Shown: piece by piece, positions 35,201 through 44,050 of the stretch
Position numbering within the stretch: position 1 is the stretch's first letter
Layout of the letters: the number at the start of each line of letters is the position of its first letter
NCBI GenBank assembly: GCA_025765595.1
Contig: JAIVFH010000003.1
Coordinates: 310,001 to 374,000, forward strand
Reading direction: 5' to 3'
Source: Obelidium mucronatum
Taxonomy: Eukaryota > Chytridiomycota > Chytridiomycetes > Chytridiales > Chytriomycetaceae
Length of the DNA stretch: 64,000 nucleotides
Position numbers and translations under genes: made by a program
The notes under the pieces: generated by a model
Told to the model about the DNA's origin: nothing
The model's database searches: none
Seen by the model: the letters and a program-made list of their open reading frames with translations, nothing else

Positions 35201-36318
35201 GACTCCTGATAGTCCTTTGTATTAATCACAGCTGAAATTGACACGGTGGGAGTGTCATCATCTTTAGAAGAAGTGACATCCATTCGAGCGGCAAAGATAG
35301 TAAGCCCATGTTTCTTGGCAATGCCAAAAAACGCAGTGGTATTAAGCAACTCAACGTCCGGTGTAGAACTCGCTGGCGGATTTTCCGTCGGGATTGAAAC
35401 AGAAGCGGTAGAAACCTCCAGATCCTTGACAGCTGGATCGTCTGGAGGGGAATAAGGCAAGGCGGTAAAAGCCTCAGGGGGAACGTGGTCAGCTGACAGG
35501 CAAGCCCCATCGGAGAATGTGACCAACATGTGACGCCAATTAACGCGAGGGTTGTGAAGGCGAAGCCATGGAAGACCTAAAATAAGCGGACAAGAAATAT
35601 CCGCGACAAGAAGAGACATCGTTTCGGTATGAGAACCAATTTGACAGATTAAAGGTACTGTTTGTTTAGTAATGGAGCGAGAACGCGAACCATCTGCTAA
35701 ATTAACATTGTACAGAGTGGAGGAAGGAACAACAGGTATTTTATTTCTTAGAGCGAAATCTAAGGAAATAAGGCCGAAAGCCGAACACCCACTATCCACA
35801 AAGGCACCCAAAGAAGGGGCTTGGTAAGGTTTGGAGATGAAGAAGAAGAAAATTTTTCCCCGACAACAAGTGTACATGGAAGCACAATCTTGGAATCCGA
35901 TGATGAGGGAACGGAAAGGTTGACAGTTTGCATCGCCAAACTGGGCGGGGAATTTACGCCTGAGCACCCCTTCCCTGGGCGCTCCGAGCATTTTTTGCAA
36001 CCAAGAGGGGGCAAGCTTTGGTGTCAGAAGCACCCTTGCAACCGTCTTGACCACAGTAAGCGCAAAGACCTTTATCCTTGCGGCGCTGACGTTCCTCGTG
36101 AGTAGGCTTGCCAGACTTGACATCAGCGGCGGCAACATCAGCAGACCCAGAGGGCTTGGAAGCAGCACCTGGGTTATTGGAACGGGAGCTGGAACCAGAA
36201 CCTTGGTTACCCTTGGAGGATCCAGAACGTTTGTTGTTAGCAAACACGCGCTCATCGAAGACAATGGCCTTGCGCATGAGCATGGAGAGGTTGGTTGGTT
36301 GAGGTTCCAGACCATCAA
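32194..36318 (-). CDS. Chromovirus pol: protease, RT, RNase H, integrase, chromodomain
   Basis: An unbroken frame of up to 1,374 codons; the first ~120 overlap gag, so the true product starts after a frameshift in the overlap. Protease active site DSGCSA (about 35785) with LILGLPWLRLHNP after it. Reverse transcriptase: YRAINNIVVKNKFPLP, then FGLTNAPAAFQYFM, and the catalytic YLDD (about 34582). One strand reads LDLPDAYH where LDLRSAYH is usual. RNase H: VETDCSDFALGAILSQ. Integrase: the zinc finger HHCC (CAPAAGHFGV, then NCDACQRSR), DWITDLP, and AFHPQTDGSTEVLNQ. A GPY/F-type segment (KLGPFKVKRVINP) precedes a chromodomain (WEVQEILDSRVFYNKLQYLV, HWMGYSNSDRSWEP) that may direct integration to chromatin. 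Ends RNRKKRRG at the polypurine tract. Confidence 0.97.
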   Translation of the reverse strand: MMVWNLNQPTSPCSCARPLSSMSACLLTTNVLDPPRVTKVLVPAPVPITQVLLPSPLGLLMLPPLMSSLASLLTRNVSAARIKVFALTVVKTVARVLLTPKLAPSWLQKMLGAPREGVLRRKFPAQFGDANCQPFRSLIIGFQDCASMYTCCRGKIFFFFISKPYQAPSLGAFVDSGCSAFGLISLDFALRNKIPVVPSSTLYNVNLADGSRSRSITKQTVPLICQIGSHTETMSLLVADISCPLILGLPWLRLHNPRVNWRHMLVTFSDGACLSADHVPPEAFTALPYSPPDDPAVKDLEVSTASVSIPTENPPASSTPDVELLNTTAFFGIAKKHGLTIFAARMDVTSSKDDDTPTVSISAVINTKDYQESAIVSDDRGVPLRYKQYSDVFAPKSETPRPLPPHRPYDLPIEIVKNEDGTSAKLPPAGKIYPLSPAEEKVLQEYLTNALARGWISPSTSPVAAPCFFVKKPNGGFRLCIDYRAINNIVVKNKFPLPLFTDLAGKLSKAKIFTHLDLPDAYHLLRIRSGDEWKTAFRCKFGHFQYNVVSFGLTNAPAAFQYFMNDIFSDLLGVFVIVYLDDILIFSEDEELHERHVKEVLERLRKHNLVVNPAKCAFHTSSTEFLGHIFSADGVKMDPAKVATVSSWPVPQSVKDVQIFLGFANFYRQFITGYSDIVLPLTSLTRKEAKIGPFPWSEAAASAFEKLKHAFSTAPVLIHFDPSRTVYVETDCSDFALGAILSQFGSDGRLHPVAFHSRKLIPAEINYDTHDKELLAIVDAFAAWRHYLIAVEPSDPIIVFSDHDRLQNFTAVQQLTRRQYRWMTKLSEFSFKIFHRPGRLSGKPDALSRRPDYVTQQGDELHKQNFIQLFQRVDIDDITIVNSDKSWIDRVTLATSKSALYALHKKRKLHIIFTESNGLIFRDELIYLPTEELQLEVFRQRHCAPAAGHFGVAKTVELISRDYWFPRMRRVVQRFIANCDACQRSRSSRHAPFGLLQPLPVPSKPWMDISMDWITDLPISQGFDALLVVKDRLTKQAHFIPTVKTSTGADTADIYIREVFRLHGASRSIVSDRDPRFTGGFWQRFMELLNVKLNISTAFHPQTDGSTEVLNQVIEQYLRVYCNYQQDDWVSKLPLCEFAYNDSLVTTTGHTPFFANSGHNPIFDPSIIRESSVPDAEDRLASMKTILEDLRANLKFAQEGYTTQANKSRLPVPEIKPGDLVFLDRRNIKTNRPSQKIDDKKLGPFKVKRVINPVAFELALPSTMRIHPVFHASLLHPKTKNIVAAFTQPPPPPVIVDNTEEWEVQEILDSRVFYNKLQYLVHWMGYSNSDRSWEPAANVSGSAELVSEFHAKYPDKPGPGAIAASVRNRKKRRG

Positions 36319-37231
36319 TATAGTTCATCACGTGAAGCTTGAGACCTTGCTTGAACATCAACATCTTGGTGTAATCGTTGTGTTGAGTACCAGCAATCCA
36401 ACGTAGAAAATCACGGGCGTAGGCTTGACAAGAAGTAGTCTGGGTCAAGGTCTTGGCTTTGTCGTTGGCAATTGCTTCAGCGACACGTGGGTCTTCGCCG
36501 AAGAAGGCGGCAAAGACATCAGCAAATTCCTGAAAGCTTTTGAACTGGAGCTCAGGCTTGGCAACGTGGTTGATGTACCACTTGGCAGCATTACCACCAA
36601 GGTAGGAAACCACAAAAGCAATTTTGGACTTGGTGGAAAGGATACCCTTGGGTCCAGAATTGTCAAAATTGAGATAGACTTTGAGCATAAAATCATCAAA
36701 ATCATCGGTAGCAAGGCCCTTGAAAACAGGAGGCTTGGCAACACGAAGAGAAATTTTGTCAGACTTCGAGGATTCGAACCGGGAACCCGAGTCAGACTGA
36801 TCGTCAGAGTCCGAGGCACTACCAACCGGGCTAACTGAACGTTGACGGTGAACTTTGCGATCGGCTTTTGATGACGCAGCAAATGCTTCAATGACTTTAT
36901 CAAGACGACTAGATTGATTGCGGACAAGACGAGAAAGAGCCAAAAGATCCGTACGGAAAGCATCCATGGATGTGGCCACATCAAATTCATTATCCGTGTT
37001 GGCTTCCATGTAGCGACTGGCCTCGTCAATTCCATCCAGGACATTGTTGGTTTGTTGTTCAGATCCATTATCTTCATCAAAATCATTCTTGAGAGAGACA
37101 AGGTCGGGAGCAACGGAGCGACGAGTGAGCAAAGATTGGTCAGCGGCGGGGTTTGAAGGACCAGCGGCCGAAGAAGTAGCGGCAAAACCGACAGATTTCC
37201 GAGGAGCGGTAGCAGGAGGAGTATCAGCCAT
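35954..37231 (-). CDS. Chromovirus gag
   Basis: 425 residues, starting at ATG 37231-37229, 24 bases inside the 5' LTR boundary. The capsid-like core has FVVSYLGGNAAKWYINHV and DFLRWIAGTQHNDYTKM, the Ty3/Gypsy gag (retrotrans_gag) pattern. The C-terminus is basic and holds a Cys cluster CAYCGQDGCKGASDTKACP, unlike the usual CX2CX4HX4C zinc knuckle because no histidine is in the expected place. It ends RGAQA at 35954. Pol lies one base forward (+1) in the frame relationship, computed from 37231 and 36318, so pol expression would need a +1 (or -2) shift or another device in the 365-bp overlap. Confidence 0.93.
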   Translation of the reverse strand: MADTPPATAPRKSVGFAATSSAAGPSNPAADQSLLTRRSVAPDLVSLKNDFDEDNGSEQQTNNVLDGIDEASRYMEANTDNEFDVATSMDAFRTDLLALSRLVRNQSSRLDKVIEAFAASSKADRKVHRQRSVSPVGSASDSDDQSDSGSRFESSKSDKISLRVAKPPVFKGLATDDFDDFMLKVYLNFDNSGPKGILSTKSKIAFVVSYLGGNAAKWYINHVAKPELQFKSFQEFADVFAAFFGEDPRVAEAIANDKAKTLTQTTSCQAYARDFLRWIAGTQHNDYTKMLMFKQGLKLHVMNYIDGLEPQPTNLSMLMRKAIVFDERVFANNKRSGSSKGNQGSGSSSRSNNPGAASKPSGSADVAAADVKSGKPTHEERQRRKDKGLCAYCGQDGCKGASDTKACPLLVAKNARSAQGRGAQA

Positions 37232-37242
37232 TATTGTATTTT

Positions 37243-37253
37243 AGTTTCAATAC
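37243..37253 (-). promoter_or_regulatory. Putative self-priming primer-binding site
   Basis: Two bases inside the 5' LTR, the minus strand reads GTATTGAAACT. There is no TGG matching a tRNA 3' end at the LTR border. The same 11 bases are exactly complementary to AGTTTCAATAC within the LTR itself (plus-strand 37398-37408), which lies about 30 bases past a TATA-like box and so would be the 5' end of the RNA. This is the arrangement of Tf1-type self-priming elements. The function is inferred. Confidence 0.75.
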
Positions 37254-37435
37254 TATGTTAGAACCAGATAGTCAATAAAAGACTTAAGGGTTCTTGAAGG
37301 CACGAGGGCTTAGGGGGCACGAGGGCTTGTCCAATAACGGCTTGAGGTCACGAGAGACGGAACAAAGAGTTACAAAACTGTAAAACTAACACAGAATGTA
37401 TTGAAACTGAACTAAAACTCAGAGCAGAAAGCTTG

Positions 37436-37443
37436 CTATTTAT
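37436..37443 (-). promoter_or_regulatory. TATA-like box of the chromovirus
   Basis: The minus strand reads GCATAAATAGC. It is about 30-35 bases upstream of the proposed RNA 5' end at 37408. The same box is in the other LTR near 31882-31889. Confidence 0.6.
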
Positions 37444-37649
37444 GCAAGTTCTGGAATTTCAAATAACAAAAGTTCAAAAACTGAAAACAAACTGAAAATC
37501 AAACAGAAATTGTGATAGCAAGAGTGATAGCACAATAATATGTGAAATCAAGAATGATATCACAAAATGAAACAGAAAAACTTAGTAAAGTGACAAATCA
37601 AAGATGACAAATACAAAAATAGAAACTTAAAGTAAAATGATACTAGCGG

Positions 37650-37707
37650 GGATCGAACCCGGGTTTCCATCGTGAGAGTCGCGCGTAATGACCACTAAGC
37701 TACGGAA
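37650..37707 (-). other. tRNA-Glu-like sequence in the right LTR
   Basis: Minus strand: GTTCCGTAGCTTAGTGGTC, then ACGCGCGACTCTCACGATGG, then CCCGGGTTCGATCCCCG. It aligns almost without gaps to a tRNA-Glu(CUC): AGTGGT, the CTCTCAC loop and TTCGATCC all coincide. The T-arm here pairs better than in the left LTR copy. The 5' acceptor strand has no partner downstream, so I do not call it a tRNA gene. It could serve as an internal RNA polymerase III promoter. Confidence 0.75.
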
Positions 37708-37870
37708 CTATTGAGAAATATCCCTATAAGACGGGTGATTTCTAACACCAGGCACAGAAGGAGACTATTGGCCCTCTTGAGAGTTGATCCCCAGGACTTA
37801 AAAAGGAAAGTATAGAAATCAGACTTTATTCACCAAAAATATCAAGGAAAATTAAAACAATCAAAAACAA

Positions 37871-40800
37871 TCAAAAAGAGCATGGAATTTGTGACCAAAC
37901 GTACTTATTGGAATAGCTATTCAAATAAACTTGTCCACTTCTACCCTCCCTTCCATCTTGAAAAAATGGCACCACCCAAGCACACATACCAACCTTTGCA
38001 AGTGGTACAAGTACTGTACTTTTTGGCAATGGTTTTTCAAAAATCCAGCACCCAGTATTATTCTGCCTTTCAAGTGGGAGGGTATGGTACTGCTGCAACA
38101 ACGCAAAGGATGTATTTGCCTTATGATCAGCCTGGCATACCCTGAACAACGCAACAAGGCCACCGAGTGCCCAATTACTTCCTTTTATCCCATTTCCTGT
38201 ACCTACATCATACAGGCAACAGTGCTTATAGGTAGGGCCAGTCCGCAGATGTTGTATCGTTGGAATTCCATCTTCATCATAATCTGTAATTTTCACTGTG
38301 CGATAGAATACAGCCTGTAATTTCATTAATGTGTGAAAACTAACAAAGACATACTTTGTTGGTTGCAAGTTCCAAGTGCTTGTTAATCTTTGCCTTGATT
38401 CCAGAATATTGCAAGTCAGACGACTTGTCAAGGATATGAAAAAATGACATATGCATCACTTTGACAAGCTTGTGTTGAAGTCCCATCCCAATTTTTTGTG
38501 TATTCTCAGCCCAACCAAAAACGCGCGATAAGATTATCCTGACGGGCAACAAAACGCATCATCTATAATTATTTTTAGATTCGAGACGTTCAGCTTATCT
38601 TTCAGAAAAGTCCTGCTCTTCAGCGTTCTTTCGGTTGGATGCAAGATATGCTTTGACTACATCATTAACACGGCTTGCCTCAACAGCTTCAGTGCCGTAG
38701 CCATCAGGAGCACCAAGTTTTCGAATCAAATGCGCAAATTGGCCAAATGTGTGGAGTTTTGGAAAGCAAAGCTTTGACTGTAACTTAAAGGTTAATTCTG
38801 AAATAAATCAGCTGTGCAAACCTTTGAGTTTGCCAAAAAGCATTTTATCTGCTGCTCAAATTGAACAAATTTTTGCTGCATGGCATCTAAATCAGTATCC
38901 GTGAACGCCGTTGAAGAGATAGTCATCGCTAAGTCATTAAAGGTTTTGAAGCATTCCAACTGTTGTTCATCTAACAAGTCAACTGTGCAGAGTAGCAATG
39001 ACTAAAATTCCATGTTAGGGGAATAAAACCTAGCATATGCATCACCTTCATAATTGCTTGATAGTCGTCCCTTGTGAGACGGCTGTGCGACGTTACACCA
39101 TTCTTAAACGTTTTAATACCTGGAAATTTTGCAGGAAATTTTGAAAGAATGACAAATCCATGATAATATTTAAATGATGCAGCCAGATTAAGGAGGAAAG
39201 CATCACCTTGAATCAAGTAAATCAAGCCCATTCTCTGGATACTCTTTTTCAATATTAGCTTTAATAAAAAGCCACAAATAATGAGCAAAAACCCCAGATT
39301 CATTGACATGAAGCTTGTCTGGAGTAATCGCCTCATGAATACAAAACGTTGGACCAAGAGCAAAGAATGCATTCTATGTCAAATTTAGTTTAAGTGCAGA
39401 CTTGCAATTAAATCTCACCTGGATATGTTCAACAATGCCGTGAGCCTTGAAAAAATTTTGTCGTGAAGTCTTCGCGTTGATTTGGCTACCTTGCTGAATC
39501 AATTCCTTCATTTTCTTGGTTGTCGTGAGGTCGTAGAATTTTCCACATGGATCCCCACAATCACACAAAATTAATGGTCTTCTGGAACAAAACAGCATGT
39601 CATTGGTGCAGATTTTCCTGTGACAGTCAACGACAACATGCATAGTTCTGGATAATCTCCATTTACATGCATAAGTACAGGAAAATACCAGCGAATTCTT
39701 CCATCAGGGCTTTCCAACTCAACACCTCTAATACGTTAAATTTATATAAACACCATTAAAATATTTTAACATACTCTCTAATCCAGTCTTCAATGTCTGA
39801 TAAAGCAGTCCTTAGTACAGCATGGAAGAATGCCCTTTTGAAAGCAGCCGGGGATTTTGACTCACTGTTGGAGTTTTTGTGAATTTTTGGCATGTAGAAT
39901 AGTAATTGGCGAGATCGATTTGATAGTATTTTTTGGTAGCCCTTGTTTAAATTTGCTGGTTACCCAATTTTGTTGTTAGTGAACTAATTAGTGGTGCTAA
40001 GTTCTTTCAAACCAAAATCTAAGTGAAACGGATGGAATGATTTTTTCCCAAGCTTTGTTGCTATAGCTGCGTCAGATCCGATAGTGAGAAGCAGTGCCAT
40101 TGCCCCATCTGGTAGCATATTCTAGAGTACAGTTTCAGTTTAAGTACAGTAAAGATGCTTATACCTGAAGTGTCTCACAGCAATCTGATGACCATGCCTC
40201 TGAATAAAGGCGATTGTTTTGAGAATCAATTTGCCGCTTAAACTTATATTGAAAGTGGCTGTCAAGTGAACGATCTTGAAGTGTTGTCTGAATAACTTTT
40301 CGCATAGGGCGAATGAAAACATTAGAGTCCATTGTTTGATAATAGCGTTTAGCAAGCAGCTTAAATTCTGGCGGCAAACTAATTGAGATTTCTTTGAATG
40401 ATATGTTGCGCAACTCGTAATCCTGAATTACAATTGACATGAAATTCAAAACTTAAAACGGCATTTGCTTACCACACTCAATTGCAATTCATCCACAGCA
40501 TTGAGGAGCTTTTTTCCAGATTTAAATGTAGATAGGGACTCCTTTGGGAACCATCTTGACTGAAACTGCAGGAGTCTATGAAAGATTCACGTTAAATTTT
40601 GCTAATTGTTTGAACTTACTTAGTGATTTCAGATTGTTCCATCGGATTATCAAGAATTACGTGCTTCATGAAACTTATGTCAATTGGCTTGAATTTTCGC
40701 ATTATCTCATGCTTTTGTTGCAGGAAAGTAGACTCAACAATTTCCGAATTTACTGGTTCTCCTATTTATTTTATTTTTATTAGTTTTATTTAAATCAATG

Positions 40801-41112
40801 GCATACCATAATTTCGGTTGGGTTCTTGAGGTTCTGGAGTATGCGATTTTGCAGGGGAAGTTGGGCCATTTTGGCCAGAACCTGGAAATTGTTCGATATC
40901 CTCATCGGCATCAAAATCTAGAAATATTTAATAAAACACTGGATTCCATTGATAGTTTTACCTCGAATATTTTCTTCTGGTGCGAGGTGCTGAGACGGTC
41001 TGGTGGGTATGTTTGCGTTACTTTCTGTCACATGATATTTGTCATAATGAGCAGATAACAGATGTCTTGCTCTTTTTCCTGTGAAACGTTTTAGACACCA
41101 GCTGCAATTCAT
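37871..41112 (-). mobile_element. Plavaka-like (CACTA superfamily) transposase gene, partly decayed
   Basis: Starts at 41112 with a C2H2-type finger (MNCSWCLKRFTGKRARHL, then HYDKYH), as many fungal Plavaka transposases do. Exons with an acidic Pro-rich linker (DFDADEDIEQFPGSGQ) follow. NNRLYSEAWSSD (about 40205) is recognisable. Then GVELESPDGRIRWYFPVL with DYPELC (about 39720-39640), DPCGKFYDLTTTKKM, FCIHEAITPDKLHVNESG (about 39340) and FPGIKTFKNGVTSHSRLT (about 39120-39075) appear in the family order. Frame changes at about 39215 and 39590, and a stop near 39990, are not obviously introns, so the gene is probably broken. The 3' part (38431-37871) is of unknown fold. No terminal inverted repeats were found. 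Superfamily placement is from memory of the motif pattern. Confidence 0.65.
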
Positions 41113-41202
41113 TTTGCACGTGTTTTTGAAAAAGGGAAAAAAAGACGTGACGAAAAGTTGAGTTCAAAATCAAACAATAAACAGAATTCACACAAAGGAA
41201 CA

Positions 41203-42803
41203 ATGAGAAAGATCCTTTCTTCAGACAATGAAGCTGCTTCAGATGATGATGCTATAGAGGCCCAAATACATAGGCCCAAATGCAAAGTCACATCTAAAAC
41301 TGATCACAGCAGAAACCAATGCAAAAAGCGAAAACAAACCAGATCAAATAGTCCAGCCCTGGATGATATGTTTGATGATGAAGAAGCAGATTTTAATGAC
41401 AATGACGATGACATGGAGAGTGATCAAGAGAACACTTCCCCCAAAAAACCAATCCCTCAAATTTGAGGTATTTATTTTCCCTATTATTTATTTAATTTAT
41501 TTATACAGTAATTTAGGAAGAAGTCTAAGTCTGCTGGTAAAAGTGTGGATAACCAGGATGAAACTCCAAGATCAACGTAGTATCACAATCTTGATCTTCT
41601 TAATTTGATTATTTTATATTTTTATTATTTTACCAGAGCGTCTGCATCTCAATCAATCAGCATCAAAAACACAATCCAGGTTAGTTGCGTCTATTTTTGT
41701 TTGATTTTTTTAATTCTAAAAAAGCCACATAGTCTCAACAACCGCAACCACAATGCCAACATCGAATACCAGACGCCACCTCACTCAAACAATCAAGCAG
41801 GGAGCTCGAGACCCACGCCACCAGTACTTACGTTTGCTGCTGCCCTGAATCCTGAGTGAGTGTGCAATGTTTTAACCAATTCTCCTGACCCCTCACTCAA
41901 TATTGCCAATCAATAGGTGCAAAGCCGCAATCTACACAAGTTTCAAGGTGGCCGCTTTGACGGTGGACTTGTTTCCAGTCCCTGGTGCACCTCAACAAGT
42001 CAGTGCGTGGCAGGCCTTTGCCAAGATGCTTGGCAATGGCAGCAGCGTCACTCAAACCAAAGACCAATACTCAGCAGACAAATTGGCGATTTTTAATTAT
42101 GTGAGTTGCTTTCTTTTTTATTTGGACTGCTTTCACTCAACAATTATCAGCACATGACAAAATCTGAACAGAGCTGCCAAGTTCATCAACGCCAACAATC
42201 CATACAATCTTCCAGAAGGCTCCAAGGGTGCCGCCGCTGCCGCAGCTGACCTGATCACAACTGACTCCAAGTACGTGCAACCAAAATTGACTAAAATTCA
42301 TCTAAAATCGTAAATTTATTCTACAGGTATCTATTTGTATCGAAAGTATCATCCAGTGGTCGTTTGTTGCTCCAATCCCAGTTTCTCAGTCCGGCGTTCC
42401 TTCGAGTTGCAACCCACATTGCTACTGATAGCTCTGTCAGCAACATCAGCAATTTTCGGGAACTTTCGAAACATCCAGAGTTCATGTTTGCCTGTGCCGC
42501 TGTTGTGAGTGTGCTAATTTTAATTCTTCACCTTCATCAATCACTCATTATCACATTGGGCAGACTCGCCACCTCCTGGAACGAATTGCGCTACAACAAA
42601 CCGGAACTTTCAACGAATCATGCTCATCAGCCCTGGTGTACTCGGAATACATGGAGATTTTGGCGGATTCTTCGACACAGGCAAAGATGGAACAGAAAGC
42701 AGAACGGTTTTATTCGGAATTGGAAAAAAAAATCAAGAAGAAGCCTGATGTTGGTGGTCAGAAGTGTGACAGTGATGTTGGTAGTGACGCGGAAGCAAAT
42801 TGA
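41203..42803 (+). pseudogene. Gene next to the transposase, possibly DUF6532-like, frame disturbed
   Basis: Divergent from the transposase with 90 bases between ATGs. Exon 1 is acidic and low in complexity (DDMFDDEEADFNDNDDDMES). A frame change is needed at the C/A run near 41450 to reach the next exon (KKSKSAGKSVDNQDETPRST), so either a base is lost or the gene is broken. Later exons read CKAAIYTSFKVAALTVDLFP (about 41920), FINANNPYNLPEGSKGAA, then FLSPAFLRVATHIATDSS, HPEFMFACAAV, and across a clear GT-AG intron TRHLLERIALQQTGTFNES, ending GSDAEAN at 42803. The layout is reminiscent of the fungal DUF6532 domain that often sits in transposon neighbourhoods, but I am not sure. Confidence 0.45.
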
Positions 42804-43360
42804 GTGTGTTTGGAATAAATCAGTGTTTCGAACGCATTCTCAATTATGTCAGATTACGTGTAACATTACAAAATGCATGAAATGATTTAGTCTATTTTAA
42901 AACAATTGCGAAACGCCCAAAATCATTTTATGATGATCTTTCTCTATTTAGAAATTCAATGAAATATTTGCAAGAATCTCAGATATTCGCCAAATCCAGC
43001 AAATGGATTCAGATCTGGGAAAATCATTTCCTTAGATTTGAAATGATTTTAAAAATTTCAAGTATTTGAAATGCGATGCGAAATCCTGGTGAATCGATTG
43101 GCCCATTTGAAAAATTAAGTCACATTATAATTTATTTTGTTGCAACTAATCGCATTTGGCAGTTTTCCTGATGTTCACCAAAACAATGTTATAGAAAACA
43201 AAAAAATACCATGTCTTTTGCGAAGGCTTCATGGCATTGAGAGCTTCTTTTTTCCACGTTTTCCCTCTTTCGTCGGACCGTCAGCCTCCTTTTGTGCAAC
43301 CTTGTCCTGTTTTGATTTCTCACAAAGAATCCGAGCTGTTAAGGCTTCTTCAGCTTTTTT
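42804..43360. other. Gene-free stretch
   Basis: Nothing gene-like is certain. From about 42960 to 43080 there are ATTTCAAATG and GAAATGATTT motifs like those at 31360-31530. From 43230 to 43430 the minus strand has a Lys/Ala-rich low-complexity reading (KKAEEALTARILCEKSKQ) that could be a remnant. Confidence 0.4.
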
Positions 43361-44050
43361 TGCTGCTGCTGCTGCTCTTGCGGCTGAAAGCCTTGCCTTT
43401 GTTGTTGGGGACTGTTTCGGATGAATCACTCACTACTTTTGACAAAGTGTGGGTCTCTGGGATCTTTATTCTGATGGACGGACGGACGGACAGAAAAAAG
43501 CGGTCTCAAAAAAGATTCTTAAAAACATGCTTATTGCCCAATCCGACTGGACTGTCGAAAACCTCAACAACTATTCTCTTCTGGAGCTGAAGACCCTCAT
43601 TCGATCAAACCATTTGTTGGTTCCGACTGGCATGAAAAAGAAATCGGAAATCATTGCTACCATGCTCAATGCATCTCGTTTTCGAACTACTCCTGCGGAA
43701 TGTTTTGCTGCTGCTGCTGCTCTTGCGGCTGAAAGCCTTGCCTTTGTTGTTGGGGACTGTTTCGGATGAATCACTCACTACTTTTGACAAAGTGTGGGTC
43801 TCTGGGATCTTTATTCTGATGGACGGACGGACGGACAGAAAAAAGCGGTCTCAAAAAAGATTCTTAAAAACATGCTTATTGCGCAATCCGACTGGACTGT
43901 CGAAAACCTCAACAACTATTCTCTTCTGGAGCTGAAGACCCTCATTCGATCAAACCATTTGTTGGTTCCGACTGGCATGAAAAAGAAATCGGAAATCATT
44001 GCTACCATGCTCAATGCATCTCGTTTTCGAACTACTCCTGCGGAATGGTC
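43361..44050. repeat. Recent 345-bp tandem duplication
   Basis: Two head-to-tail copies start at 43361 and 43706 with TGCTGCTGCTGCTGCTCTTG. They are nearly identical; a C/G change in TTGCCCAATC versus TTGCGCAATC is seen. The period is 115 codons, so a reading frame survives it. Each copy holds a SAP-like helix-turn-helix segment (LNNYSLLELKTLIRSNHLL, then KKKSEIIATML). Confidence 0.92.

Larger units (their letters stand above)
37256..37747 (-). repeat. 5' LTR of the chromovirus (right copy)
   Basis: 492 bp with intact ends (TGTTAGAA…TTCTAACA on the plus strand). Going with transcription: tRNA-like segment (37707-37650), A/T-rich U3, TATA-like ATAAATAG, proposed RNA start at 37408, then about 153 bp of R/U5 to 37256. 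Confidence 0.97.
31697..37752 (-). mobile_element. Full-length Ty3/Gypsy chromovirus with CCAGG target duplication
   Basis: Element body 31702-37747, read on the minus strand, with identical flanking pentamers CCAGG at 31697-31701 and 37748-37752. The two 492-bp LTRs differ at only three positions seen by eye (about 99.4% identity). The LTRs begin TGTTAGAA, and the right-hand one ends TTCTAACA. Gag and pol are both open, overlap, and are in different frames. Domain order is protease, reverse transcriptase, RNase H, integrase, chromodomain, the chromovirus order. High LTR identity and open frames suggest a recent, possibly still active insertion. It lies between the F-box-like gene and older transposon debris. 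Confidence 0.97.

Noticed and set aside
37650..37707. A genuine tRNA-Glu gene
   Set aside because: Internal boxes and anticodon loop fit, but the 5' acceptor strand has no complementary 3' strand, the anticodon stem pairs poorly, and it occurs in both LTRs. I list it as tRNA-like only.
37256..37747. tRNA-primed PBS of the iMet type next to the LTR
   Set aside because: The bases after the LTR do not begin with TGG and do not match a tRNA 3' end that I know. Internal complementarity explains them better.
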